32,173 nt of DNA from Nocardia alni (GCF_019038435.1 NZ_JAGPOX010000114.1:1-32173); one strand, 5' to 3'; positions 14,047-22,559 are shown, counted from the first letter of the stretch. Numbers and translations are program-made. Notes: generated by a model from the letters alone, not told the origin.

Positions 14047-15334
14047 GGGACAGAACTCCGGAATCGGGATGTACAGGGGAAATAGTGGGGCGCAGCAGTT
14101 CTCGCGTTCGGGTGGTGCGGGCCACCACCCGGCCGCGCTTGAGCACGTAGCAGCGGTCCGGCCGATCCAGCAGCGCGTCGGCGACCCGATGGGTGGACAG
14201 CACCACCAGGTCGGCCGCCGCGCCCACCCGCAGGCCGTACCGGTCGCCGATCCCGACGATGCGCGCCGGGACCTCGGTGACCATGGCCAGCAGCCGGGCC
14301 ATATCCGCCTCACCCGACAGGTGCGCGGTCTGTGCCAGAAAGAGCCCGATATCGAGCAGATCGGCATTGCCGTAGGGCGTGAACGCGTTTCGCACATTGT
14401 TGGAGGAGACCGCGGTCAGCACGCCGGCCTCCCACAGCTCGCGGACCGGTGCGATGCCGCGGCGCACGGCGATCGGGTCGGCGCGACCACCCAGATGCAT
14501 ATCGGTCGCGGGTAACGGCACCACGGCCACGCCCGCCGCTGCCAGGCGCGCCATGGTGGCCCGGCGCTCGGCCGGGGGCCGCCCCGACAGGGATGTCATG
14601 TGCCCCAGCGTGACTCGCCCCGACATGCCGGTGCGCTCGGTGACCTCGGCGACCCGGTCGGCCAGCGCGAACCGCGGGTCGGCGGCGTCGTCGGCGAAGT
14701 CCGCGTGGATGTCGATCGGCACGCCGAATTCGGCCGCCAGCTCGAAGACCAGCTCGATGTGCCGATGACAGTCGGCCAGGTCGGCCTCGTTGTAGCAGCA
14801 GCCACCGACCACGTCCGCGCCGCGCCGCAGCGCCTCACGCAACAGGTCCAGGGTGCCCGGGGCCTTCAGGATGCCCTCCTGCGGGAAGGCGACGATCTGC
14901 AGATCGAGCAGATCCCGGTACTCCGCACGCAGCTCGAGCAGGACCTCGACACCCAGCAGCCCGACGATCGGATCGACATCGGGATGTGCGCGAATCACCG
15001 TGGTCCCGTTCGTGATTGCCAGGTCGAGCACCTGACGAGCCCGGGCGCGCACCGATTCGGCGGTGAAACCGCGCTTGAGCTCCCCGGTGACCGCGATCGC
15101 ACCGGCCAGGGTGCCGTCCGGATTCGGCCGCTCGCGGTCGAGCAGCGCCTTGTCGACGTGCAGATGCGATTCGACCAGACCGGGGATGACAACCCTACCG
15201 GCACAGTCGATCTCGGTGATTCCCGAGACCGCCTGGGCCGGGCCGATGTCCGTGATGTGGCCGCCGGTGACCACGATATCGACCGGGTCGATGTCGTCGG
15301 CGATGCGTGCGGCGCGCAGAACCAGATCCGCCAT
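14039..15334 (-). CDS. Cytosine deaminase-related amidohydrolase with altered active-site motifs
   Basis: This 431-residue metal-dependent hydrolase of the amidohydrolase superfamily is closest in layout to the CodA branch. ATG 15334 follows GGAGGT by four bases. The N-terminal metal motif is ESHLHVDKAL near residue 62, a further ligand region is VPIDIHADFADD, then VTLGHMTSLSG and PLPATDMHLGGR. Where CodA has GHDDV plus a Trp-Tyr loop, this protein has VSSNNVRNAFTPYGN, so the usual Asp ligand is Asn. The catalytic Glu after HxD in CodA is Phe here. It is co-transcribed with a DUF1097 membrane protein and divergent from two amidase genes. I infer a role in breaking down a nitrogen heterocycle or amide. 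Cytosine itself should not be assumed. Confidence 0.8.
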   Translation of the reverse strand: MADLVLRAARIADDIDPVDIVVTGGHITDIGPAQAVSGITEIDCAGRVVIPGLVESHLHVDKALLDRERPNPDGTLAGAIAVTGELKRGFTAESVRARARQVLDLAITNGTTVIRAHPDVDPIVGLLGVEVLLELRAEYRDLLDLQIVAFPQEGILKAPGTLDLLREALRRGADVVGGCCYNEADLADCHRHIELVFELAAEFGVPIDIHADFADDAADPRFALADRVAEVTERTGMSGRVTLGHMTSLSGRPPAERRATMARLAAAGVAVVPLPATDMHLGGRADPIAVRRGIAPVRELWEAGVLTAVSSNNVRNAFTPYGNADLLDIGLFLAQTAHLSGEADMARLLAMVTEVPARIVGIGDRYGLRVGAAADLVVLSTHRVADALLDRPDRCYVLKRGRVVARTTRTRELLRPTISPVHPDSGVLSHA

Positions 15335-15365
15335 GTGTACCTCCGAGAAGAGCAGGAGCACACTC

Positions 15366-15371
15366 TGTATA
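15366..15371 (-). promoter_or_regulatory. -10 box of the amidohydrolase/DUF1097 operon
   Basis: On the minus strand TATACA lies 31 bases upstream of ATG 15334, with GGAGGT in between. The -35 region is unclear. It is part of the 302-base divergent control region 15335-15636, which otherwise holds the dyad at 15592-15609 and no convincing gene. Confidence 0.45.
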
Positions 15372-15591
15372 GGAAGGCCGTGTTTCCGCCGCCCGCGCGA
15401 TATTTGTCGGCGGCGTTACCAACTCCTCGCAGGACCGGCCGGATGTTTGCCGAACGACGAGCACAGGGGGCATACGCCGACTCCTCGCGACATCGCGCGA
15501 AACCTGCCGGACACAGGGCAACTCATCGGCAATCATCGAAACCGTGCGCCGGTGGCACTTCTCACAGGCCCTGGTCGGGACCGCACGCACG

Positions 15592-15609
15592 GTGGTTGTA
15601 TACGACCAC
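15592..15609. promoter_or_regulatory. GntR-type operator dyad in the divergent nitrogen-catabolism promoter
   Basis: GTGGTTGTA (15592-15600) and TACGACCAC (15601-15609) form an 18-bp dyad with one mismatched pair centred on GTATAC. This is the shape of GntR-family operators (GT...TATAC...AC). It lies 28 bases before the formamidase start, where a repressor would block transcription. A smaller dyad GGTC-GG-GACC lies just upstream at about 15573-15582. No gntR gene is in the window. Confidence 0.55.
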
Positions 15610-15636
15610 TCTCCTGTCTCGCCGAAAGATCGTTCG

Positions 15637-16719
15637 ATGAATCTGTTGCAATCCCGTTCCGGTCCCCGTACGGGTGATGTGTACCTCGCGGCGGATCCGG
15701 AGTTGATCTCCTGGGGACTGCTGCCCAACGCGCTGGCCGAGCCCGTCCTGACCGTCGCCCCGGACACCGTGGTATGCCTGGACACGATCAGCCACGAGGG
15801 CATCCTCGAGGATCAGGGCCGCGATCCGGCGGCCTTCTTCGCCGCTGCGGGGATCACCGGAATCCTTTCCGATACAAGCCTTGTCGCCCAGGCGCGGGCG
15901 CACGATCCGGCCGTCCAGGGGCCGCATGTGATCACCGGACCGATCGCGGTCACCGGCGCGCAACCCGGTGACGTGCTCGAGGTGGAGGTGCTCGAGCTAC
16001 GTCGCCGCACCGACTACGGGGTGATCAGCAACAGACACGGCAAGGGCGCGCTGCCGGGCGAATATCCACGCCCGCCGCAGGACCACGACCCGGGCGAACC
16101 GGTTCCGCCGACGTGCACGATCGCGACCGTCGACGCGACCGGGCGCGGGGTCATCGCCGTCGGCGACGGCCGTGAGCTGCGCTTTCCGCTCGCCCCCTTC
16201 CTGGGCATCATGGGTGTGGCCGCCGCGACCGAGGAGCCGGTGCATTCCGTGCCGCCGGGACCGCACGGCGGCAATCTGGACATCCGGATGCTCGGCGTCG
16301 GCGCCCGGCTGTATCTGCCGGTGCAGGTGCCCGGTGCGATGTTCTACGCGGGAGATCCGCACTTCGCGCAGGGCGACGGCGAGGTCGCGTTGACCGCGTT
16401 CGAGGCGCCGCTGCGCGCGACCGTGCGGCTGCGTCTGCACACCGATCCACAGATGCGTGCCCTGGCCGCGGTGCTGGCGACGCCGTTCGCCGAGACCCGC
16501 GACGATCATCTGGTGATCGGCCTGGACCGTGATCTGGACCTGGCGGTGGCCCAGGCCACCCGCAACGCGATCGCGTATTTGGCCGAGCGGCACCGGATTC
16601 CGGGCTCGATCGCGCTCGCCTATCTCTCGGCGGCCGCGGATTTCCGTATCTCCCAGGTGGTCGATGTCGTCAAGGGTGTGCACTGCTGCATCCGCAAGAG
16701 TGATCTCGAGGGGCTGTGA
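15637..16719 (+). CDS. Acetamidase/formamidase family protein
   Basis: The 360-residue product belongs to the FmdA/AmdA family, which hydrolyses short-chain amides (formamide, acetamide) to ammonia and acid in the cytosol. ATG 15637 is chosen: GAAAG lies about eight bases upstream, and the family N-terminus begins there. Family landmarks include DTISHEGIL near residue 47, GPIAVTGAQPGDVLEVEVLEL near 103, APFLGIMGVAAA, the HGGNLDIRMLGVGARLYLPV block near 208-227, FYAGDPHFAQGDGEVALTA, and a C-terminal CCIRKSDL. It overlaps the following amidase gene by four bases (GTGA). The pair is divergent from a CodA-like hydrolase, so the locus probably releases ammonia stepwise from one nitrogenous compound. 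Confidence 0.9.
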   Translation: MNLLQSRSGPRTGDVYLAADPELISWGLLPNALAEPVLTVAPDTVVCLDTISHEGILEDQGRDPAAFFAAAGITGILSDTSLVAQARAHDPAVQGPHVITGPIAVTGAQPGDVLEVEVLELRRRTDYGVISNRHGKGALPGEYPRPPQDHDPGEPVPPTCTIATVDATGRGVIAVGDGRELRFPLAPFLGIMGVAAATEEPVHSVPPGPHGGNLDIRMLGVGARLYLPVQVPGAMFYAGDPHFAQGDGEVALTAFEAPLRATVRLRLHTDPQMRALAAVLATPFAETRDDHLVIGLDRDLDLAVAQATRNAIAYLAERHRIPGSIALAYLSAAADFRISQVVDVVKGVHCCIRKSDLEGL

Positions 16720-17834
16720 ACGGATTCGTTTCCTGGCTCCCGGTCACCGACGCGCCCGCGGGACGCCGGCTGGCCGTGAAGGACGTGATCGACGTAGCCG
16801 ATATGCCGACCGGCGCGGGCAATCCACGCTGGCTGGCCACGCATTCGATCCCCAAGCACGATGCCGCGGCGGTGCGGGCGCTGCGGGCCGAGTTCACCGT
16901 GGTGGGCAAGACGCACACCGACGAGTTGGCCTACAGCCTCACCGGAACCAATGCCCACTACGGGACCCCGGTGAATCCGGCCGCGCCGGACCGGATGCCG
17001 GGCGGTTCGTCCAGCGGAACCGCCACCGTGGTCGCGGCCGGGCTGGCCGACCTCGGGCTGGGCACCGATACCGCCGGATCGATCCGCGTACCCGCCTCCT
17101 ATACCGGTCTGTTCGGCCTGCGCCCCACACACTCTCGCGCCCCACGCGCGGGAATCGTGCCACTGGCGCCGTCTTTCGATGTGCCCGCGCTACTGGCCCG
17201 CGATCTGACGACGCTGGGCGCAGGCGCCAGGCTTCTGCTGGACGACGTCGGAGCCGCCGCCCGGCCGCGCACGATCTGGTGGCCCGCCGATGTCCCGGTC
17301 GCCGAAACGGTGCGAAAGGTGTTGCGTGGCACCTTGACCCGGCTCGTCGGCGCCGGATTCGAACTCACCACGACACCGCTGTTCGACACCGGCGGCTGGG
17401 ATCGGGTGCGCGCGGCGTTCAGTACGGCACAGGCCGCGGAAGTGTGGGAACAGCACGGCGAATGGGTGCGGCAGGAGCGGCCGATCTTCGGCCGCAACGT
17501 CTCCGCGCGTCTGGAATTGGCCGCGGAGGTCACCCCGCGCATGGCCGCCGAGGCCCATGCGGTGCTGCGCACGGCCTCGGATCGGATCCTGCGCGCCCTC
17601 GCGGACGACCGCGTGCTCGCCCTGCCCGCCACCCCGTATCCCGCACCGCTGCTGGCGGATCCGGGGTCCGGACGCGCGGCGGTCGTCCGGCTCACCTGCC
17701 TCGCGCCCATTCTGGGCGCACCCGCACTCAGCCTGCCCGTCACGCGCATCGATGGCCTGCCCCTGGGGCTTTCGCTCATCGCGTCCCCAGGCAGCGACGA
17801 ATCACTGCTCACCACGGCGGAACTGCTGCACTGA
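16716..17834 (+). CDS. Amidase signature family protein
   Basis: This 372-residue amidase has the Ser-cisSer-Lys triad of the amidase signature family: Lys in RLAVKDVIDV near residue 22, the Gly/Ser-rich stretch GGSSSGTATVVAAG near 95-108 carrying the cis-Ser, and the nucleophile region LGTDTAGSIRVPAS near 114-127. The start is GTG 16716, overlapping the formamidase stop by four bases. It is shorter than typical GatA (about 480 residues), which suggests a small-molecule amidase such as an allophanate hydrolase-like or carboxamide-cleaving enzyme and not the tRNA amidotransferase subunit. It probably acts in sequence with the formamidase. It ends nine bases before a convergent gene. Confidence 0.88.
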   Translation: MNGFVSWLPVTDAPAGRRLAVKDVIDVADMPTGAGNPRWLATHSIPKHDAAAVRALRAEFTVVGKTHTDELAYSLTGTNAHYGTPVNPAAPDRMPGGSSSGTATVVAAGLADLGLGTDTAGSIRVPASYTGLFGLRPTHSRAPRAGIVPLAPSFDVPALLARDLTTLGAGARLLLDDVGAAARPRTIWWPADVPVAETVRKVLRGTLTRLVGAGFELTTTPLFDTGGWDRVRAAFSTAQAAEVWEQHGEWVRQERPIFGRNVSARLELAAEVTPRMAAEAHAVLRTASDRILRALADDRVLALPATPYPAPLLADPGSGRAAVVRLTCLAPILGAPALSLPVTRIDGLPLGLSLIASPGSDESLLTTAELLH

Positions 17835-17843
17835 CCCCTTCGG

Positions 17844-18260
17844 TCAATCGCCGAACAGCTGGGCCATCGCGGCACGCGCGGCGGCGTCGCGGGCGGCCAG
17901 TTTGTTCAGCTCCTGCGCCAGCTCCGTGAGCCATTCGTCGATACCGACCTGTTTGCGGCTGATCGTCACGCCGCGTACGACGCTGCGCACCTCGGCCTCG
18001 ACGCCGCCGCGCCGGCCTTGGCGCAGCTCGAGCTCCCGTTCCGGCGCGTGCACCCGAACAGCTACGGCCTGACCGGGTTTGCCACTCATCCGGTCGCTCA
18101 TGCTGCGCCGGTAGTCGACCTCGACCATGCCCTCGGGCAGCGCGTCGCCCAGCACATTCGTCAGGACCCGGCCATAGGATTCGACGTCGCCGCGGTCGGC
18201 CCGCAGCGAGGCGATCATCATGTGCATATCCCAGATCGGGACGATCTCTCCACCCGTCAC
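17844..18260 (-). CDS. Conserved hypothetical protein, third gene of the YbjQ operon
   Basis: This is a 138-residue soluble protein with start GTG 18260 (AGAGGT upstream), ten bases after the stop of the double YbjQ-domain gene. It has an N-terminal segment TGGEIVPIWDMHMMIASLR, a central strand-rich part (EGMVEVDYRRSMSDR, AVAVRVHAPERELELRQGRR) and a C-terminal helix (GIDEWLTELAQELNKLAARDA, then AMAQLFGD). No signal peptide, membrane segment or catalytic motif is apparent. I do not recognise the family. Position in the operon suggests it works with the two proteins upstream. Confidence 0.7.
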   Translation of the reverse strand: MTGGEIVPIWDMHMMIASLRADRGDVESYGRVLTNVLGDALPEGMVEVDYRRSMSDRMSGKPGQAVAVRVHAPERELELRQGRRGGVEAEVRSVVRGVTISRKQVGIDEWLTELAQELNKLAARDAAARAAMAQLFGD

Positions 18261-18270
18261 GACCGCACCT

Positions 18271-19101
18271 CTACGAATCCACCAGCGGCAGCACGAGTTG
18301 CGGTTTGGCGATGTGGTGATCGCTGCGCAGCGGCCGGATGGCGGTGCCGATGGAGAAGAATTCGGTGGTGTGCCCGCCCCAGCGGTGCGGCAGTGACAGC
18401 AGCTGCACCCCGACGATGCCCTCCGCGTGCAGGCCCTCCGCCTCGGCCTGCATCCGGGACATGGCCAGCTCGCGCGCGTCGTACAGCGCCTCGGTGTACT
18501 GCGGGATCTCCACGTTCTGCCCGATGTTGCCCAGCGCCTGCCGGAACCGTTGGTGCGCGATGTGATACACGCACGTCCCCATGACCATGCCCAGCGGCGC
18601 GTACCCGGACTGGATCAGCGTCCAGAAATCCTGACCGGACAGATCGGAGGTGAACGGCTTGTTCTGGTTGTTGCGCCAGGAGCCCGTATCCGGCGACTCC
18701 TCGGCCTTCACCGCTGTCCCGACCGCGATGAATTCGGCCAGGTCGCTGCCGAACTCCTTGAACTCGATGTCCAGGCGCACCCCGACGATCCCGTCGGCGC
18801 CCAGCACGTCGGCCTCGGCCTCCATGCGGCTCATCGCCAGTTCCCGCGCGTGGTACATCGCGTTCGACAGCGTCTCCAGCTCCTGGTTCTTGCTCCAGCG
18901 GCCGAACTGGAAGCCGACGTGGTAGATGCTCGAGCCGAGCACCATGCCCAGCGGCCGGAATCCGGCCTCGCGCACCAGCAGGAATTCGTTGACGCTCAGG
19001 TCCGAGGTGAACAGTGTGGTGCTCTGGCCCGGACGCATCTCGTTCAGGCGGCGCATCGCATCTTCGGGGATGGTCTGCTGCTGCTCGTCGGCACTGGTCA
19101 T
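18271..19101 (-). CDS. Tandem YbjQ/UPF0145-domain protein (second of two)
   Basis: This 276-residue cytosolic protein is made of two YbjQ-like domains (UPF0145, sometimes labelled putative heavy-metal-binding). Domain 1, about residues 25-140, has TLFTSDLSVNEFLLVREAGF, a helix AMYHARELAMSRMEAEADVL and the signature GADGIVGVRLD then AEFIAVGTAVK. Domain 2, about 150-262, repeats this order: FTSDLSGQDFWTLIQSGYAP, LYDARELAMSRMQAEAEGL, AEGIVGVQLL and TEFFSIGTAI. The start ATG 19101 lies four bases after the previous stop. YbjQ proteins form rings in crystal structures; no activity is established. Four such domains in one operon are unusual. Confidence 0.82.
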   Translation of the reverse strand: MTSADEQQQTIPEDAMRRLNEMRPGQSTTLFTSDLSVNEFLLVREAGFRPLGMVLGSSIYHVGFQFGRWSKNQELETLSNAMYHARELAMSRMEAEADVLGADGIVGVRLDIEFKEFGSDLAEFIAVGTAVKAEESPDTGSWRNNQNKPFTSDLSGQDFWTLIQSGYAPLGMVMGTCVYHIAHQRFRQALGNIGQNVEIPQYTEALYDARELAMSRMQAEAEGLHAEGIVGVQLLSLPHRWGGHTTEFFSIGTAIRPLRSDHHIAKPQLVLPLVDS

Positions 19102-19105
19102 AGAG

Positions 19106-19984
19106 TTACCGCTTTCTCGTGGGGCCCTGCTGCACAGACCGCAGCGGCATGATCGTCAGAGCGTTGCGGGGTGCGCGCGGACCGGTGTGGAAGCGGGATA
19201 TCGCGGTGCCGAAGACCTTCGCCTCCGCGCCGAGCAGGATGGCGTTGTCGTCACCCTCCTCCCAGGTGCGCAACTGGATATCCGACACGATGGCCCCGTC
19301 GGCGCCGGCCTCGCGGGCCTGGCCGCCGAAGGTGTCCCTGGCCTGATGCCGGACCAGGGTGACCAGCTCCGTCGGGCCGGCGACCTCCGTATTACCGGCC
19401 ATGACGCTCATCTGATTGCGGCTGCGCCAGTCCAGGTACTGCGCCTGCACCGCGATGCCGATGGCGATCCGGGCCGGCGCCCATCCCGCCTGCATCAGCT
19501 TAGCCACGTCCGGACCGGACAGCTCCGTGGTGAACGGCTGCGCGGGCCGCCGCGTGGATCGCGCCCGGACCGCGCTGCCGAGGGCGATGAATTCATGGTT
19601 GCTCTGGCCCAGATGGCTGCGGGTGATCCGCACGTCGACCACGCCGTCCGCGCCCATCGCGGCCGCCTCGGTGACCATCCGGGCCAGGGCGGTGTTGTAG
19701 CCGTGATAGAGCGCCTGCACGTAGGGCCGGAAGTCGACCGCGTACCCGTACGACATCCCCATCCCGAAACCCGGCGCGCCGTAGCCGCCGTAACCACCCG
19801 TGGCGGTCCAGCCGATCTGCTGCACGATGCAGCCCATCACCTCCGCGACCGGGGTCAACCCCACCGATTCGATACCGACCGCACCCGGCACGGACAGCAA
19901 CGATGTGCGCACACCGGAGGTCGAAAAACGCGCCAGCCGATCCTGTGCCGCCTGCGGCAGCCACGCGCCGTCCCCGCTCGTCAC
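19106..19984 (-). CDS. Tandem YbjQ-like domain protein (first of two)
   Basis: This 292-residue protein is the first gene of the operon. GTG 19984 follows AAGGAGG by seven bases. Domain 1 (about residues 22-145) contains LSVPGAVGIESVGLTPVAEV, a Gly/Tyr-rich insert (WTATGGYGGYGAPGFGMGMS), a helix YNTALARMVTEAAAM, then GADGVVDVRIT and HEFIALGSAVRA. Domain 2 (about 150-275) is more divergent, with FTTELSGPDVAKLMQAGWAP, VRHQARDTFGGQAREAGADG and an ILLGAEAKVFGTAI ending. It is probably co-expressed with the two genes downstream, from a promoter between 19985 and 20080. Function unknown. Confidence 0.78.
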   Translation of the reverse strand: MTSGDGAWLPQAAQDRLARFSTSGVRTSLLSVPGAVGIESVGLTPVAEVMGCIVQQIGWTATGGYGGYGAPGFGMGMSYGYAVDFRPYVQALYHGYNTALARMVTEAAAMGADGVVDVRITRSHLGQSNHEFIALGSAVRARSTRRPAQPFTTELSGPDVAKLMQAGWAPARIAIGIAVQAQYLDWRSRNQMSVMAGNTEVAGPTELVTLVRHQARDTFGGQAREAGADGAIVSDIQLRTWEEGDDNAILLGAEAKVFGTAISRFHTGPRAPRNALTIMPLRSVQQGPTRKR

Positions 19985-20080
19985 CTCCCGGCCTCCTTCC
20001 CGCGCTCACGCGATCCCCGTCCATCCTTCCACGCCCGAGGACCGCGCGCCGCCGTCCACCAAAGGTGCCTGGCTGTGTCG

Positions 20081-21577
20081 CTACCTTCGACCGCGCCCAG
20101 CGAACATCGCCCTGATAGAGCTCAGTTCGGATGAACTACGGAGGCGGGCCAGCAGACCGGGACGATCTCGGACGGAATCGGGGGCAAGGGCCGAATGGCG
20201 GCGGCTGTAGCCGAAATAGATGATCATGCCGATCACGAACCACACCGCGAACCGTAGCCAGGTGAGCGGCTGCAGATAGGTGATCAGCCAGATCGAGAAG
20301 GCGATACCGACCAGCGGCACGATCGGCATCAGCGGGGTGCGGAAGGTGCGCGGGATCTCGGGCTGGCGGTACCGCAGCACGATCACCGCCGCGCACACCA
20401 CCACGAACGCCAGCAGGATGCCGATATTGGTCAGCTCGGCCGCGGACCCGATCGGCATGAGCCCGGCGATCGCCGCCGAAGCCGCCCCCGCGATCCAGGT
20501 GATCCGGGTGGGCACGTGCTTGGTCGGGTGGGTCTTGGCGAACCACTGCGGCAGCAGGCCGTCGCGGCTCATCGAGAACCAGATGCGGGTGACGCCCAGC
20601 ATGAACGTGAACAGCACCGTCGTGATGCCGATGATCGCCCCCGCCGCGATGAGGCTGCCCAGGCCGGACAGGCCGACGGACTTGAACGCGGTGGACAGCC
20701 CGCTCTTGGGGTTGATGTCGGTGTAGTGCTGCATACCGGTGAGCACCAGGCAGACCAGCACGTACAGCACCATCGAGATGCCCAGGGAGTACATGATCGC
20801 CTTGGGCAGATGACGTTTGGCGTCCACCGACTCCTCGGCCGCGGTGGACATCGCGTCGTAGCCGAAGACCGCGAAGAACACCGTGGACGCGCCGGTCACC
20901 GCGCCGCCGAAGCCGAACGGGAAGTACGGGTGATAGTTGCCGGACTTGATATAGAAGAAGCCGACCACGATCACGATCAGCACGACGACGATCTTCACGG
21001 CGACGACGGCCGTCTCGAACCGCGCCGCCGCCTTGATGCCCTGGTTGAGCATGAAGGCGATCAGCAGGCACAGCAGCGCCGCGAACAGATCCACCTTGTG
21101 ACCCGCGCCGGTACCGGGCGCGCCGAGCATCCACACCGGGAGGTGAATGTTCAACTGCTCCAGCAGATATTCGATATATCCGGAGATGCCGATGGCCACG
21201 ACCGCCACGATCGCGGTGTACTCCAGCAACAGATCCCACCCGATGAACCAGCCCACCGGCTCACCCAGAACCGCATAGCCGTAGGTGTAGGCCGACCCGG
21301 CCTTCGGGATCATCCCCGCGAATTCGGCGTAGGACAGCGCGGCCGCGGCACTGGCGACACCGGCGATGAGGAAGGAAATCAGCACCGCCGGACCGGCCGT
21401 ACCGTGCGCGACGGACCCCGCGAGAGCGAAGATCCCGGCGCCGATGATCCCCCCGACGCCGATCGCGGTGAGCTGCCACAGGCCCAGAACCCGTGTCAGC
21501 CCACCGGTCTCGGGCTCGTCGATCTGCTCGATGGGCTTGCGCCGGAAGAGTTCGCGCATTGCTGGACTGGCTGGCAT
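20081..21577 (-). CDS. APC-superfamily amino-acid permease (cationic amino acid transporter type)
   Basis: This 498-residue, 12-helix inner-membrane transporter belongs to the amino acid-polyamine-organocation superfamily. The first helix carries the unwound signature AIGVGGIIGAGIFALAG (about residues 36-52), followed by LISFLIAGVASAAAALSYAE and PKAGSAYTYGYAVLGE. The sixth helix region has TVFFAVFGYDAMSTAAEESVDAKRHLPKAI, the conserved Phe-x-x-x-x-Gly-Phe/Tyr-Asp block of the CAT subfamily. ATG 21577 has AGGAG seven bases upstream. It lies 286 bases downstream of the FHA gene on the same strand, so it could respond to the same amino-acid signals, but it has its own leader region. Substrate prediction (basic amino acids) rests on subfamily resemblance. 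Confidence 0.92.
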   Translation of the reverse strand: MPASPAMRELFRRKPIEQIDEPETGGLTRVLGLWQLTAIGVGGIIGAGIFALAGSVAHGTAGPAVLISFLIAGVASAAAALSYAEFAGMIPKAGSAYTYGYAVLGEPVGWFIGWDLLLEYTAIVAVVAIGISGYIEYLLEQLNIHLPVWMLGAPGTGAGHKVDLFAALLCLLIAFMLNQGIKAAARFETAVVAVKIVVVLIVIVVGFFYIKSGNYHPYFPFGFGGAVTGASTVFFAVFGYDAMSTAAEESVDAKRHLPKAIMYSLGISMVLYVLVCLVLTGMQHYTDINPKSGLSTAFKSVGLSGLGSLIAAGAIIGITTVLFTFMLGVTRIWFSMSRDGLLPQWFAKTHPTKHVPTRITWIAGAASAAIAGLMPIGSAAELTNIGILLAFVVVCAAVIVLRYRQPEIPRTFRTPLMPIVPLVGIAFSIWLITYLQPLTWLRFAVWFVIGMIIYFGYSRRHSALAPDSVRDRPGLLARLRSSSELSSIRAMFAGRGRR

Positions 21578-21863
21578 GTGCTGCTCCTTGTACTGACCGA
21601 TCGGGGCAGTCTAGGTGTGAGCGGTAACACGAAGATTGTCCGGCTTCATGAACAAATCCGGGCGATTTCGTCCGATAAGACAAACCGGTCGGCCATCCGG
21701 TATGCCCTTCCGGCGGCAACAGGCGGAATCAACGGCCGAGCGACTGCCGGCGAGGGAGGGGCCGCACAGCCGCGGCCGCGGGCCGAAGGATCGCTGTCAC
21801 TGCGTCCGGACATCCGAATGAACGGCGAGCGGTCATACGGCTCGACTCCTCTAGCGCAACAAC

Positions 21864-22559
21864 CTATTCGGCTACGACGGTGATGGTGGTCCAGCCGCCG
21901 ACGTGGATGCGGTCGCCGCTGCGCAGCGGGATCGGGGTGTGGGCCGGGATCAGATCGTCACTGCCGTTGAGGCTGGTGCCGTTGGTGGAGCCCAGGTCGG
22001 TGACGGTGATGCCGGCCTCGTCCAGGTGCAGGCGGGCGTGCGAGCGGGAGACGCCGATATCGGCCGGGGCGATGCCCATATCGATATCGGGTTGCACGCC
22101 CTGCGACACGCTGCGCTTGCCGATCAGGAAATCACTGCCCTGCAACGAGATACGGCGGGACGGATAGTAACCCGGGAACTCGACTCGCTCGGCGTCGGGG
22201 CCGTTGCGGGCCAGCACCCGCTCGAAGAAGTCACGATCCGCGTCGACAGTCGCGATCCAAACAGACTGCTTGGCGGGGGTTCTCAGCAAAGACCCAACGA
22301 AGTCGGGTGGCGTGCCCGGTGATTCGGCCGTCGCCGGGCCGGGGTCGGACAGGTCCGGGCCCGCCATGACGGCGGGCGGCGTCTCGGGCGCGGGCAGGGC
22401 CGAATCATGGCCGCAGACCTCGCAGAACCGGCCGGAGGTCGTCGCACCGCAGGCCGGGCATGGCACCTGCGCCGTCACCGGCTCCGGACCGCCGATGGCC
22501 GCGCCGCACACATCGCAGTAGTCGGTTGCCCGCGTCTGATGGCCCTCGGGACACGTCAT
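21864..22559 (-). CDS. Double zinc-ribbon FHA-domain protein
   Basis: The 231-residue product begins with two zinc ribbons: CPEGH ... CDVCG (residues 3-18) and CPACG ... CEVCG (about 34-49). A Pro-rich linker follows, then a helical segment (SVWIATVDADRDFFERVLAR) and an FHA domain at about 145-231 with GKRSVSQ, GVSRSHARLHL and GSTNGTSLNG. FHA domains bind phosphothreonine peptides. In mycobacteria the FHA protein GarA is the PknG substrate downstream of GlnX/GlnH. This protein has a longer, zinc-ribbon N-terminus and no evident ETTS-type phosphorylation motif, so it is a functional analogue at best. It is the last gene of the operon, five bases after the VWA gene. Confidence 0.88.
   Translation of the reverse strand: MTCPEGHQTRATDYCDVCGAAIGGPEPVTAQVPCPACGATTSGRFCEVCGHDSALPAPETPPAVMAGPDLSDPGPATAESPGTPPDFVGSLLRTPAKQSVWIATVDADRDFFERVLARNGPDAERVEFPGYYPSRRISLQGSDFLIGKRSVSQGVQPDIDMGIAPADIGVSRSHARLHLDEAGITVTDLGSTNGTSLNGSDDLIPAHTPIPLRSGDRIHVGGWTTITVVAE

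Noticed and set aside
21578..21863. A possible small plus-strand gene (61 codons from 21636) in the gap between the FHA gene and the permease.
   Set aside because: It has no ribosome-binding site, an Arg-rich composition typical of a chance frame, and overlaps the expected promoter of the permease. I see only short dyads here, such as CCGCGGCCGCGG at 21770-21781.
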